Part shown: positions 16,864-26,077 of the stretch, in pieces | Layout of the letters: the number at the start of each line of letters is the position of its first letter | How positions within the stretch are numbered: the stretch's first letter is position 1 | Assembly: GCF_014656195.1 (NCBI RefSeq) | Contig: NZ_BNBY01000016.1 | Location: forward strand, 100,471 to 164,470 | Length of the DNA stretch: 64,000 nt | Direction: 5' to 3' | From: Kitasatospora xanthocidica | GTDB lineage: Bacteria > Actinomycetota > Actinomycetes > Streptomycetales > Streptomycetaceae | Made by a program: the position numbers and the translations under genes | Notes under the pieces: model-generated | The model's database searches: none | What the model was told of the DNA's origin: nothing | Seen by the model: the letters and a program-made list of their open reading frames with translations, nothing else

Positions 16864-18174
16864 GTGCCGCGCTCCGAACCGCTGCCCCGTACCGTCCGCC
16901 TGCTGCTGCTCGCCCGGGTCGTCAACCGGCTCGGGGCCTTCTCGCTGCCGTTCCTCACCGCGCTGATCAGCACCGACCACGGGGCGAGCCTGACCGCCGC
17001 CGGGCTGGTCAGCGCCGCCTTCGGGCTCGCGACGATCCCCTCGCGGCTGGTCGGGGGACACCTGGCGGACCGGATCGGCCGGCGCACGACCATCGTGCTG
17101 GGGCTCTGCGGGTGCGCCGCCGCGCAGCTGGCGATCGCGGCCTCCGCGTCGCTGACCTGGGCGGTCGCCGGGGCGGTGCTGCTCGGGCTGGCCTTCGAGC
17201 TCTACGAGCCCCCGAGCCAGGCGATCATCGGCGAGTCCGTGCCGGAGCACCAGCGGGTGCGGGCGTTCAGCCTGTTCAGCGCCGCGCTCGCGGCGGGCGG
17301 CATGGGTGCGGGGCTGCTCGCGGCCCTGCTCGGCCGCTGGGACCTGCGCTGGCTCTTCGTCACCGACGCCGCCACGTGCCTGGCCTGCGCCCTGCTGATC
17401 CGGCTGGCCCTGCCCCGCGACCGGCCGGCACCGCCCGGCGCGGGCAGGGACGACACCGCCGTACGACCGTTGCGCGACCGGGCCCTGCTGACGGTCCTGG
17501 CCACCGGGACCGCCTACGCGCTGATCAACCAGCAGGCCGTGATCACCCTGCCGCTCGCACTCTCGCGGCAGGGCCTGCCCGCCGCCGACGCCGGGCTGTT
17601 GTTCACCGCCGCCGCGGCCACCACCGTGCTCGCGCAGCCGCTGATCCGGCTGCCCTGGACGACCCGGCTCACCACACCCGTCGCGCTCGCCCTGGCCCAT
17701 CTCCTCCTGGCGGTGGGGCTGACCGGCTACGCCGTCGGCCGCACCCTGCCGGTGCTGCTCGCCTCGGCCGCCGTGGCGAGCCTCGGCGATCTGCTGGTCA
17801 TGGGGCGCGTCTACGCACTGGTCACCGAGCTCGCGCCACCGGGCGGAAGCGGCCGCTATCTGGCGGTCTTCGGTACCAGCTGGGGGATCGCGGCGACGCT
17901 CGCACCCGTCCTCGGCACCCAGCTGCTCGCCCGCGCGGGGACGACCGCGCTGTGGTCCGCCATGGCCGTGTTCTGCCTCCTGCTCGCCGCGCTGCACCTT
18001 CGGGTGACCCCGGAGTCGGCCCGGTCGACGGTCCCGGGAGACGCCTCGGAAAGCGGCTCGGGAAACGCCTCGGGAGACGTCTCGGAAAGCGCCTCGGAAA
18101 GCGGCTCGGGAAGCGCCTCGGGTGACGACCCCCTCGGAGGAGTCGAGCCCTCCCCGGTACGGTCGGGGCCATGA
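16864..18174 (+). CDS. MFS transporter
   Basis: A 436-aa protein with about 12 hydrophobic helices. The cytoplasmic loop 2-3 signature is present as GGHLADRIGRRTT. GTG 16864 is chosen because gggagg lies 5 bases upstream; GTG 16849 is possible. The C-terminal tail is a Ser/Gly/Glu low-complexity stretch (about 400-432) built from repeated gcctcgg/ggaaag units. It overlaps the next gene by ATGA (18171-18174). It likely exports or imports a small molecule; no substrate clue. Confidence 0.82.
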   Translation: MPRSEPLPRTVRLLLLARVVNRLGAFSLPFLTALISTDHGASLTAAGLVSAAFGLATIPSRLVGGHLADRIGRRTTIVLGLCGCAAAQLAIAASASLTWAVAGAVLLGLAFELYEPPSQAIIGESVPEHQRVRAFSLFSAALAAGGMGAGLLAALLGRWDLRWLFVTDAATCLACALLIRLALPRDRPAPPGAGRDDTAVRPLRDRALLTVLATGTAYALINQQAVITLPLALSRQGLPAADAGLLFTAAAATTVLAQPLIRLPWTTRLTTPVALALAHLLLAVGLTGYAVGRTLPVLLASAAVASLGDLLVMGRVYALVTELAPPGGSGRYLAVFGTSWGIAATLAPVLGTQLLARAGTTALWSAMAVFCLLLAALHLRVTPESARSTVPGDASESGSGNASGDVSESASESGSGSASGDDPLGGVEPSPVRSGP

Positions 18175-18554
18175 GTGAATCCGATGATCTGTTTGTTGGG
18201 CTGCATCATGTCCAGATCTCCATCCCGGCGGGTTCGGAGGACCTGTGCCGGGAGTTCTGGGGCGGCGTCCTCGGCATGACCGAGCTGGAGAAGCCGCCGG
18301 TGCTGGCGGCGCGGGGCGGGTGCTGGTTCCGCAGCGGCGGGTTCGAGATCCACCTGGGTGTGGAGGAGGGGTCCAGACCGGCCCGCAAGGCGCACCCGGG
18401 CATCCTGGTGAGGGGGCTGGAGGAGGTGGCCGAGCGCTTGGCGGCGGCCGGGCACGAGGTGCTGTGGGACGGCGAGTTGCCCGGCTACGACCGCTTCCAC
18501 GCCTTCGACAAGCTGGGCAACCGCCTGGAGTTCCTCCGGCCGCGGGCAGCCTGA
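18171..18554 (+). CDS. VOC family (glyoxalase-like) protein
   Basis: A 127-aa protein of one vicinal-oxygen-chelate unit: LHHVQISIPAGSEDLCREFWGGVLGM at the start, FEIHLGVE in the middle and FDKLGNRLEFLRP at the end, with metal-ligand candidates His10, His62 and Glu120. It may be a metal-dependent isomerase, dioxygenase or drug-binding protein. It is coupled to the MFS gene, which fits a detoxification pair, but this is inference. Confidence 0.8.
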   Translation: MSESDDLFVGLHHVQISIPAGSEDLCREFWGGVLGMTELEKPPVLAARGGCWFRSGGFEIHLGVEEGSRPARKAHPGILVRGLEEVAERLAAAGHEVLWDGELPGYDRFHAFDKLGNRLEFLRPRAA

Positions 18555-18593
18555 CCGCCTGCCGGCCCTTCCGGAGGTGTCACCAGCACCACT

Positions 18594-18621
18594 TCCGGGG
18601 TTCGGTTTTCCGAACCCCGGA
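18594..18621. terminator. Intrinsic terminator-like hairpin
   Basis: A perfect 12-bp stem (18594-18605 with 18610-18621) and a TTTT loop lie 40 bases past the VOC stop. It separates the MFS/VOC pair from the ABC exporter. Confidence 0.7.
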
Positions 18622-18683
18622 TTCGGGGGCCAGCACAATCGATCTTCCGGTCCCGGACGCCCACGATGGAGGGCATGAACGGG

Positions 18684-19448
18684 ATGACGACAGCCGCAGC
18701 CCCGGCGGCGCATGACGGGGCGACGGGCACGGCCCTGAGCGGGGACGGACTGCACCGCGAGTACGGGCGGGGCGCGGCAGCCGTCCGGGCCTTGAACGGG
18801 GTGTCCGTGGCCTTCGCGCCGGGGACGTTCACGGCGGTGATGGGGCCCTCCGGCTCCGGCAAGACCACCCTGCTGCACTGCCTGGCCGGGATGGACCGGC
18901 CGACCCTGGGCACCGTGCGCTGGGGTGGCACGGAGGTGTCCGGACTGCCCGAGCGGCGCTTGGCGGAGCTGCGCCGCACCCGGATGGGCTTCGTCTTCCA
19001 GGCCTTCAACCTGATGCCCGCGATGACCGTCGCCCAGAACGTCGAGCTGCCGGGGCGGCTGGCCGGTCGGCCGCCGGAGCGGGACCGGGTACGGGAGGCG
19101 CTGGCCCGGGTCGGGCTGGCCGGGCGCGAGCGGCACCGGCCCGGGCAGCTGTCGGGCGGCCAGCAGCAGCGGGTGGCGATCGCCCGGGCGCTGGTCGCCC
19201 GGCCGGAGGTGCTGTTCGCCGACGAGCCGACGGGCGCGCTCGACCGGGCGACCGGGCACGACATCCTCGACCTGCTGCGCACGGGCGTCGACGTCGACGG
19301 GCAGACGTGCGTGATGGTCACCCACGACCCGGTGGCCGCCGGGTACGCGGACCGGGTGCTGCTGCTCGCGGACGGGCTGCTGGTGGACGAGCTGATCAGG
19401 CCGACCGCCGCACAGGTCGGCGAGCGGCTGAGCCGGCTGGGCGGGTGA
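18684..19448 (+). CDS. ABC transporter ATP-binding protein (MacB/LolD type)
   Basis: A 254-aa ATPase. Walker A is GPSGSGKTT, Q-loop FVFQAFNLMPAMT, signature LSGGQQQR, Walker B VLFADEPTGALD and the His switch is in MVTHD. ATGs at 18666, 18675 and 18684 are all in frame; ggaggg at 18668-18673 best serves 18684. The stop overlaps the permease GTG. It energises the FtsX-like permease; such pairs export antibiotics, peptides or lipids. A histidine kinase and response regulator follow. Confidence 0.88.
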   Translation: MTTAAAPAAHDGATGTALSGDGLHREYGRGAAAVRALNGVSVAFAPGTFTAVMGPSGSGKTTLLHCLAGMDRPTLGTVRWGGTEVSGLPERRLAELRRTRMGFVFQAFNLMPAMTVAQNVELPGRLAGRPPERDRVREALARVGLAGRERHRPGQLSGGQQQRVAIARALVARPEVLFADEPTGALDRATGHDILDLLRTGVDVDGQTCVMVTHDPVAAGYADRVLLLADGLLVDELIRPTAAQVGERLSRLGG

Positions 19449-20845
19449 GCGCGATGAGCAGTCCTGTCCTGGCCCTGTCCGCGGGGCAGATCCGGCGCCG
19501 GCCCGCGGCCTTCGCCGGCCTGGCCGCGGCGCTGCTGCTGGCGACGGCGGCGGTGACGCTGTTCGGCTCGCTGGTCGCCGCGCAGGTGACGGCTCCCCGT
19601 TCGGTCGCGCGGGCACCGGTGGCCGGGCCGGGCGTGCTGGTGATCGCCGGCGCGTTCGGCGAGATCGCCGTGCTGGTCGCGCTGTTCACCGTGGTCAACG
19701 CGCTCGGCTTCACCCTGCGTCAGCAGCACCGTGACCTCGCCCTGCTGCGCACCGTCGCGGCGACGCCCCGTCAGGTGCGGCGGGTGGTGCGCGCCCAGGT
19801 CGTGGCGACCGTCCTGCTGGCGGCCGTGCCCGGCTGCGCGGTGGGGCTCCTCGCCGCCCGGGCCTTCCTCGCCGCCCTCCAGCGGCGCGGGATGGCGGCG
19901 CCCGGACTGCGCATACCCGGGACGCCGGTGCCGATGCTGATCGCGCTCGGGGTGGCGCTGCTGGTCGGCCTGGCGGCGACCGCGGCCGCGGCCTGGCGGG
20001 TCACCCGGCCCGCGCCGGCCGTCGCCCTGACCGAGGGGACGGGCGGTGCACGACCGACCGGAGTGCTGCGGCCGCTGGCCGGGGCGGCCGTGCTGGCGGG
20101 AGGGGTGCTGCTGCTGCGGCTGGCCGCGACCAGGCCGGCCGGGGAGCTGGACAAGGCGGCGCAGGCCGCGTTGCTCGGTTCGCTGGTGCTGCTGGCCGCG
20201 GTCGCCCTGCTGGGGCCGTTGGCCGCACGGGCACTGGCCGCCGCGCTGGGCCTTCCGGTCCGGGTGCTCGTCCCGCGGGCCGGCTGGCTGGCCGACGCGA
20301 ATCTGCGCGGCTACGCGGCCAGGCTCTCCTCGGCGGTGGTTCCGGTCGCGCTGCTGGTCGGGCTGGCCGGCACGATGTTGATCATCACCAGCACCGCCGA
20401 GCGCGCGGCCCGGGCGAGCGGTGCGATGACCAGCGTGACCAAGGCGAGCGACGTCTGGCTGCGGCAGGCGGAACTCGGACTGCTGGTCTGCTTCGCGGCG
20501 GTCTCCACGGTCAACACCCTGGTCGCGCTGACCGCCGACCGGCGTCGCGAGTTCGCGCTGCTGCGGCTGGTCGGAGCGACGCGGCGGCAGCTGCTGCGGA
20601 TGCTGTCCGTGGAAGCGGTCCTCACCACGGTGGTCGGCGTGCTGCTGGGCGCGGCGGTGGCGGTCGCGGCCTCGGGGGCGTTCAGCTGGGCGGTGCGGGG
20701 GACGGTGGTGCCGGCGATGCCGGGCGCCGGTTGCGCCTGGGTGGTGCTGGGCGCGGCGGCCCTGACGGTGCCCGGGATCGTGGGCACGGGGCTGTGGGCG
20801 ACGGGTGGGTCGGCGGTGGAGTCGGTGGGCGTGGACCGGGGGTGA
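19445..20845 (+). CDS. ABC transporter permease, FtsX-like
   Basis: A 466-aa membrane protein. Two FtsX-type blocks of three helices each (about residues 75-190 and 340-460) are joined by extra hydrophobic segments. RREFALLRLVGATRRQLLRML and RDLALLRTVAATPRQVRRVV are the matching coupling loops that contact the ATPase. GTG 19445 overlaps the ATPase stop (GTGA); ATG 19454 is the alternative start. Confidence 0.85.
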   Translation: MSAMSSPVLALSAGQIRRRPAAFAGLAAALLLATAAVTLFGSLVAAQVTAPRSVARAPVAGPGVLVIAGAFGEIAVLVALFTVVNALGFTLRQQHRDLALLRTVAATPRQVRRVVRAQVVATVLLAAVPGCAVGLLAARAFLAALQRRGMAAPGLRIPGTPVPMLIALGVALLVGLAATAAAAWRVTRPAPAVALTEGTGGARPTGVLRPLAGAAVLAGGVLLLRLAATRPAGELDKAAQAALLGSLVLLAAVALLGPLAARALAAALGLPVRVLVPRAGWLADANLRGYAARLSSAVVPVALLVGLAGTMLIITSTAERAARASGAMTSVTKASDVWLRQAELGLLVCFAAVSTVNTLVALTADRRREFALLRLVGATRRQLLRMLSVEAVLTTVVGVLLGAAVAVAASGAFSWAVRGTVVPAMPGAGCAWVVLGAAALTVPGIVGTGLWATGGSAVESVGVDRG

Positions 20846-21008
20846 GGTGACAGGCCGTCGGCGGGGCACGGGCGCGTGTGCCGTGAGGGCGCCTCGCAGA
20901 GGGCGATGCGGTGCCTGGGCGGGGAGTACGAGCGGCGGTGTCGGGGGAAAGGACGGCGGATGCGGTGATCCGGTGGCGTCTGGTGGATGCTGGGTCGGCG
21001 GGTGAGGT

Positions 21009-22301
21009 GTGAGGGTGAGGGGTGCGGTGGACGGCGGTGCGCTGGGCGACGGTGAGGCGAAGGCGGTGACACGGACGGTGGCTCAGTGGCGGCCGCGACT
21101 GGCGGTGCGGGGTGACGAGGTGGCGTTCGCCGTCCTCGGACTGCCGCTGGGTGTCCTCGGCGGCGTCTACGCCGTCGCCGCCCTCTACGGTGGCGCGCTG
21201 TTCTCGCTCACCGTGCTGGGCCTGCCGTTCGTCGTGGCCGCGCTGCTCGGGGCCCGGCGGATCGGCCGGTTGCACCGCTGGCTGGTCGAGTCGCTGCTCG
21301 ACGAGACGGTGCCCGAACCGGCGCCGCTGCCGCGCCCGCCCGGGATGTTCGCCCGGGGCCGGGCGGTGCTGACCGATCCGGTGGGCTGGCGGGTGCTGCT
21401 CTACCTCCTTCTGCGGCTGCCCGTGGGGGTAGGGGGCTTCCTGGCCGCGGTGGGCCTGCCCCTCGGGTCCCTCTGGGTGACGGGATTCCCGCTCTGGGTA
21501 CGGCTGTTGGAGCCGGGAGCGAGGCCGGTCGGCTGGTCCGACATCGGCGCGGTCCCGGTCGGGTTCCTCCTGCTGGCCACCGTACCCGCCGTACTGCGGC
21601 TGCTGAGCCGGGCGAACCGGTCCCTCGCCCGGACGCTGCTCGGCCCGGTGCGCTCCCAGCAGCGGGTGCGCGAGCTGGAGACCGCCCGGGCCACCCTGCT
21701 GGCCGAGAACAGCGGACGGCTGCGGCGTCTGGAACGCGACCTGCACGACGGCACCCAGGCACAGCTGGTCGCGCTCGCCATCACCCTCTCCCTGGCCGAC
21801 GACGCCCTCGCCGACCCGGAAGAGCCCGACCTCGGACGGCTGCGCACCCTGGTCGACCGGGCCCGGGGGCAGACCGACGACACCATCACGGGCCTGCGCC
21901 GGCTGACCCGGGGCATCCACCCGGTGGCGCTGGACGGAGGGTTGGCCGAGGCGCTGCCCGGACTCACCGCCACCTCGCCGGTGCCGGTCACGGTCCGGCT
22001 GGACCTGCGGGAGCGGCCGGAGGAGGTGATCGAGCGGGCCGTCTACTTCTGCGCGGCCGAACTGCTCACCAACGTGGCCAAGCACAGCGACGCGCGATCG
22101 GCGGAGCTCGCCGTGACCGCGGCCGACGGGAGGGTCCGGTTGACCGTGCGTGACGACGGGCGCGGCGGCGCCTCGATCGGCGCGGGCACCGGTCTGGCCG
22201 GTCTGGCCGAACGGCTCGCGGCGGTGGACGGGGTGCTGCGGGTGGACAGCCCGCCGGGCGGGCCGACCGTGGTCAGCGCCGAGCTGCCGAGCCGGTTGTG
22301 A
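21009..22301 (+). CDS. Two-component sensor histidine kinase (NarL/LiaS type)
   Basis: A 430-aa protein with 4-5 hydrophobic helices in the N-terminal half. A HisKA_3 dimerisation block follows: RLERDLHDGTQAQLVALAIT, with the phospho-acceptor His in ERDLHDG. The C-terminal ATP-binding domain has NVAKHS (N box) and DDGRGG (G box). Start GTG 21009 is taken from the frame; the ribosome site is not clear. Its partner regulator is convergent at 22441. Together they probably sense envelope stress or a drug and control the adjacent ABC exporter. Confidence 0.85.
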   Translation: MRVRGAVDGGALGDGEAKAVTRTVAQWRPRLAVRGDEVAFAVLGLPLGVLGGVYAVAALYGGALFSLTVLGLPFVVAALLGARRIGRLHRWLVESLLDETVPEPAPLPRPPGMFARGRAVLTDPVGWRVLLYLLLRLPVGVGGFLAAVGLPLGSLWVTGFPLWVRLLEPGARPVGWSDIGAVPVGFLLLATVPAVLRLLSRANRSLARTLLGPVRSQQRVRELETARATLLAENSGRLRRLERDLHDGTQAQLVALAITLSLADDALADPEEPDLGRLRTLVDRARGQTDDTITGLRRLTRGIHPVALDGGLAEALPGLTATSPVPVTVRLDLRERPEEVIERAVYFCAAELLTNVAKHSDARSAELAVTAADGRVRLTVRDDGRGGASIGAGTGLAGLAERLAAVDGVLRVDSPPGGPTVVSAELPSRL

Positions 22302-22387
22302 CGGCGGCCCAGGGAGGGTGGGGCCGGTATGAACGACGCTCCTGAACGACGCCGGATGAGCGCCGTGGCAGGAGCGCCACCGGATGA

Positions 22388-22408
22388 GCGCCGCTGCATG
22401 AGCGGCGC
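22388..22408. terminator. Bidirectional terminator hairpin
   Basis: A perfect 8-bp stem (22388-22395 with 22401-22408) and a 5-base loop lie between the convergent kinase and response regulator genes. Confidence 0.5.
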
Positions 22409-22440
22409 CCGTCGGGCATGTCCGGGAGCAGCCCCTCGGC

Positions 22441-23109
22441 TCAGGAGGTGCCGCTCTCCGCGAGGTAGGTGAGCACGGCCTTGACCCGCCGGTTGTCGGC
22501 CTCGGTCGAGGGCAGCTCGAACTTGGCGAACACGGCGGCCACGTGCTTCTCCACCGCACGCTCCGACACCACGAGCTGGGTGGCGATCGACCGGTTGGAG
22601 TGGCCCTGCGCCATCAGCTCCAGCACCTCCCGCTCGCGCGGGGTGAGCGCGTCGACCAGGCTGCGCCGACGGCCGCTGATCAGCCCGTTGATGATCTCCG
22701 GGTCGAGCGCCGTGCCTCCTGCGGCGACCCGGTGCAGGGCGTCCACGAACTGGGAGGTTCGGGCCACTCGCTCCTTGAGCAGATAGCCGATACCGGCGGC
22801 GCCGCCGGCCATGAGCCGGGCCGCCCAGGTGGTCTCGACGTGCTGGGAGAAGACCAGGATCCCGACCTCGGGCTGGGTGGCGCGGATCTCGACGGCCGCC
22901 CGGATCCCCTCGTCGGTGTGGGTGGGCGGCATCCGGATGTCCACCACGGCCACGTCGGGGCGGTGCTCGGCGACGGCGGCGACCAGTTCGGGCGCCGTTC
23001 CGGCGGTGGCGACCACCGCGCAGCCGCGCGCGGTGAGGAGTTCGACCATCCCGTCCCGGAGGATCACCGAGTCCTCGGCGAGGACGACGCGGAGCTGCTT
23101 GTCGGTCAT
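22441..23109 (-). CDS. LuxR/NarL family response regulator
   Basis: A 222-aa protein. The receiver domain carries the acidic pocket (VVLAEDS), phospho-acceptor Asp in VVDIRMPP and the conserved Lys in GYLLKERV. The C-terminal LuxR helix-turn-helix is LTPREREVLELMAQGHSNRSIATQLVVSERAVEKHVAAVFAK. It is convergent with the kinase at 21009, its evident partner. Confidence 0.9.
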   Translation of the reverse strand: MTDKQLRVVLAEDSVILRDGMVELLTARGCAVVATAGTAPELVAAVAEHRPDVAVVDIRMPPTHTDEGIRAAVEIRATQPEVGILVFSQHVETTWAARLMAGGAAGIGYLLKERVARTSQFVDALHRVAAGGTALDPEIINGLISGRRRSLVDALTPREREVLELMAQGHSNRSIATQLVVSERAVEKHVAAVFAKFELPSTEADNRRVKAVLTYLAESGTS

Positions 23110-23163
23110 GCCGCCATTATCCAGGCCGTCGGGGGACGGAAAACCGCCCCTCGCAAAAGTCTT

Positions 23164-23189
23164 CAGTTCAGACTGGACAGTTCAGACTG
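23164..23189. promoter_or_regulatory. Tandem operator candidate of the MarR gene
   Basis: CAGTTCAGACTG occurs twice (23164-23175 and 23178-23189) with a 14-bp period; each copy is itself partly palindromic (CAGT...ACTG). It lies 20 bases before the GTG of the MarR gene, as expected for an autoregulatory site. Confidence 0.6.
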
Positions 23190-23208
23190 ATGAAATTACC
23201 GTGGAATC

Positions 23209-23658
23209 GTGACCGAGAAGCGAACCGTCCCCGCTGACTCCGCGGCCGTGGCCGCGCGTGAGCTGCGCGCCGTCTTCAGTCGGCTGCGCCGCACCCTCCG
23301 GGAGGCGAGCGCCACCACCGACCTCACGCCCTCCCAGGCCGCCGTGCTCAGCCGGCTGATCAACGACGGCCCGGCCTCGGCCAGCGGACTGGCCGCCGCC
23401 GAGCGGGTCCGCCCGCAGTCGATGGCCGCCACCCTGGCCGTGCTCGAACGGCACGGCCTGATCGGACGCCGACCCGACCCCGAGGACGGGCGCCGCCAGC
23501 TGGTCAGCCTCACCAAGGACGGGCTGGCCCGGATCGCGGACAGCCGCCGGGTGCGCGAGGAGTGGCTGGCCCGGGCGATGGAGGAGCGGTACACCGAGGA
23601 CGAACGCGCCACCGTGCTCGCCGCGTTGGCCCTGCTCGACCGGCTGAGCGAGCGATGA
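23209..23658 (+). CDS. MarR family regulator
   Basis: A 149-aa protein with a winged helix: LTPSQAAVLSRLINDGPASASGLAAAERVRPQSMAATLAVLERHGLIGRRPDPEDGRRQ, including the wing DPEDGRR. GTG 23209 starts just beyond the tandem repeat operator. Its stop overlaps the ATG of an MFS pump (ATGA), so it most likely represses this two-gene operon until a drug-like ligand binds. Confidence 0.87.
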   Translation: MTEKRTVPADSAAVAARELRAVFSRLRRTLREASATTDLTPSQAAVLSRLINDGPASASGLAAAERVRPQSMAATLAVLERHGLIGRRPDPEDGRRQLVSLTKDGLARIADSRRVREEWLARAMEERYTEDERATVLAALALLDRLSER

Positions 23659-25199
23659 CCGGCCCGGCCGCCCTGCTGGCCCGCCTCCGGGCCGGCCGTC
23701 GACTACCCTCCCCCGGGCCGTCCTCGCACCAGCCGTCCTCCCGCCGGCCGTCCTCCCACGGGCCGGACGCGCCGGACGCGCCGGACGACGGATTCAATCG
23801 GCGGTTGATCGCCCCGATGGTGCTGGGCTCGGTGCTCAACCCGGTCAACTCCTCGATGATCGCGGTGGCCCTGGTGCCGGTGGGCGCGGCCTTCGGCGCA
23901 CCGCCCGCCGAGACCGCCTGGCTGGTCACCGGGCTCTACCTCGCCACCGCGATCGGCCAGCCGGTGATCGGGCGGCTGGTGGACACCCACGGACCGCGCC
24001 GCCTCTACCTCGCGGGGACGGCCATGGTCGGCGCGGCCGGCCTGCTCGGCGCGCTCGCCCCGTCGCTCTGGCTGCTGATCGTCGCCCGGGTGCTGCTCGG
24101 GCTGGGCACCTCGGCGGCGTACCCCGCCGCGATGCACCTGACCCGCAGCGAGGCCGAGCGCACCGGGCGGTCCAGCCCGACCGGGGTGCTGACCGTCCTC
24201 GCGGTCGCCAACCAGACCGTCGCCGTGGTCGGCCCGACCCTCGGCGGGCTGCTGATCGGTGCGGGCGGCTGGCGGACCGTCTTCGCCGTCAACGTCCCGC
24301 TCTCGCTGGCCTGTCTGGCGCTCGGGGCGGCCCGCCTCCCGGCGACCGTACCGACGGTGCGGGCGGTGCAGGCAGGGACGGCGGAGGAGGCGACGGCTGC
24401 GCGGCGCGACCGCCCCGCCGGAAGCGACCGGCTGGACCACGCCGGGATCGCGCTGTTCGCGGTCCTGCTGCTCTCGCTGATGCTGTTCCTGATGAAGCCC
24501 GCCCCGGCGCTCTGGTACCTGCCGGTGCTGGCCCTGCTGGCGGCGGTGGCCTTCGCCGTCCGCGAGACGCGGGCCCGTACGCCCTTCATCGACCTGGGGG
24601 CGCTCGCCCGCAACCGGCCGCTGATCGCCACCTACCTGCGTCAACTCCTCGGCTACACCGCGATCTACGCCTTCCTCTACGGCTACACCCAGTGGCTGGA
24701 GGAGGGGCGCGGACTGTCCGCCGCCACCGCCGGGCTGGTCCTGCTGCCGCTCTCGCTCACCGCCCTCACCGTCTCCGGTCTCACCGGCCGCAGTCCGGCC
24801 GTGCGGGGCAAGCTCCTGACCGGGGCCGGGTGCCAGATCGCCGCCTGTGCGGGCCTGTTGCTGGTGCGCGCGGACAGTCCGGCCGTGCTGCTGATCGTCG
24901 TCGGTGTGGTGGCGGGCGTCCCGCAGGGCCTGATCGGGCTCGCCACCCAGACCGCCCTCTACCACCAGGCCGACCCGGCCGCCATCGCCTCCGCGGCCGG
25001 GCTGCTGCGCACCTTCATGTACCTCGGCGCGATGGCCGCCTCCGCCGCGAGCGCCGCCTTCTTCCCGCACGGCGCGACCACGGGAGGGCTGCACCACCTC
25101 GCGCTGTTCATGCTCGGTGGCGCGGCCCTGTTGTTCCTGCTGACCCTGCCGGACCGCTCGTTGGGGCGGCTGGCCGGCCTCGGCAGTACCGGACGTTGA
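23655..25199 (+). CDS. MFS drug efflux transporter (DHA2/QacA-like)
   Basis: A 514-aa protein with about 14 hydrophobic helices, typical of the DHA2 group. VLNPVNSSMIAVALVPVG matches the helix 1 signature and GRLVDTHGPRRLYLAG is the loop 2-3 motif. A Ser/Pro-rich cytoplasmic start (residues 18-45) is encoded by short repeats. The ATG 23655 overlaps the MarR stop. It likely exports a hydrophobic or cationic drug using the proton gradient. Confidence 0.85.
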   Translation: MTGPAALLARLRAGRRLPSPGPSSHQPSSRRPSSHGPDAPDAPDDGFNRRLIAPMVLGSVLNPVNSSMIAVALVPVGAAFGAPPAETAWLVTGLYLATAIGQPVIGRLVDTHGPRRLYLAGTAMVGAAGLLGALAPSLWLLIVARVLLGLGTSAAYPAAMHLTRSEAERTGRSSPTGVLTVLAVANQTVAVVGPTLGGLLIGAGGWRTVFAVNVPLSLACLALGAARLPATVPTVRAVQAGTAEEATAARRDRPAGSDRLDHAGIALFAVLLLSLMLFLMKPAPALWYLPVLALLAAVAFAVRETRARTPFIDLGALARNRPLIATYLRQLLGYTAIYAFLYGYTQWLEEGRGLSAATAGLVLLPLSLTALTVSGLTGRSPAVRGKLLTGAGCQIAACAGLLLVRADSPAVLLIVVGVVAGVPQGLIGLATQTALYHQADPAAIASAAGLLRTFMYLGAMAASAASAAFFPHGATTGGLHHLALFMLGGAALLFLLTLPDRSLGRLAGLGSTGR

Positions 25200-25217
25200 C
25201 GATGCGTTGACGATCGG

Positions 25218-25748
25218 TCAGTCGTCGGCGACCGGCGTTCCCCGCCAGGCGTGCACGCCGGGGGTGACCTCGACCACCTCGGTCGGATAGGCGTTCCGGA
25301 CGAGGGTGAGCAGGGCGCGTTGCTCGTCCAGCCACCCGGCGGCGGGGGAGAGGACGACCCGGAGCGTGGCGCCGGAATCCTCTGCGTCCGAGACCGTCAC
25401 CCAGAGCCCGCCCGGGCGCCCGGGTTCGATCCGCAGTTCCGGGCCGTGCTCCTCGTCCAGCCAGCGGACCGCGAAGCCCCGGTCGAGCCGGTCCAGGGCC
25501 GCCTCCCACTGCCGCAGGTGGCTGTCGGTCACCAGGGTGACGAAGTGTCCGCGTACCGAGTCGGCGGTGACGGTGATCTCGCAGTCCAGCCAGTCGTGCC
25601 CGAGCAGGGAGCCCGGGGCGTGCCGGCCGAGCACCCGGACCCGGACGTTGCGGCCGCCGGTCCGACCGGTGCGGCCGGGGGCGTCATCGGTGCCGGGACG
25701 GTCCGTCAATCTGATCAACTCGTGCTGGTGCGAAGCGACTTCACTCAC
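25218..25748 (-). CDS. DUF5959-like protein
   Basis: A 176-aa protein starting GTG 25746-25748 (ribosome site cgggag). The pattern VRVLGRHAPG, LDCEITVTADSVRGHF, WEAALDRL, VRWLDEEHGPELRIEP and GWLDEQRALLTLVRNAYP resembles DUF5959, a family of small actinobacterial proteins of unknown role. It is acidic, with no signal peptide. It is a single gene on the minus strand. Confidence 0.6.
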   Translation of the reverse strand: MSEVASHQHELIRLTDRPGTDDAPGRTGRTGGRNVRVRVLGRHAPGSLLGHDWLDCEITVTADSVRGHFVTLVTDSHLRQWEAALDRLDRGFAVRWLDEEHGPELRIEPGRPGGLWVTVSDAEDSGATLRVVLSPAAGWLDEQRALLTLVRNAYPTEVVEVTPGVHAWRGTPVADD

Positions 25749-26077
25749 GGCGTGCTCCCGGTGGCAGCGGTTCAAGGGCTGACATCCTCGCGCAGGTGTT
25801 CGTTCCGGTGCCAGACCGAGGGGCCGCCGTGTTCCCGCCGGGACGCCGGGACGCCGGGAGCTCGCGACGCCGGGAGCCCGGGGCGCCCGGGGCGCCGTAC
25901 GGCCGACGGCCCGCCGGACCGGGAAGGCCGGGCGGGCCGTGCTGCTGGTGCGGGTCGTGCTCATGCGGCGGGTCCTACTGCGAGTCGTGCCTCGGGTTTT
26001 ACCGCTGTTCCCGCCGCGGGTCGTGCCGACTGCCCTGCCGCACCGGCTGCCCGCGCGGTGCGGTGGCGGGCGTCGGG
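25749..26077. other. Intergenic region with a terminator-like hairpin
   Basis: No gene. A hairpin with a 10-bp stem (25906-25915 with 25931-25940, 15-base loop) could end the afsA-like transcript coming from the right. Short gggacgcc/gggagcc repeats lie around 25850-25900. Confidence 0.45.
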
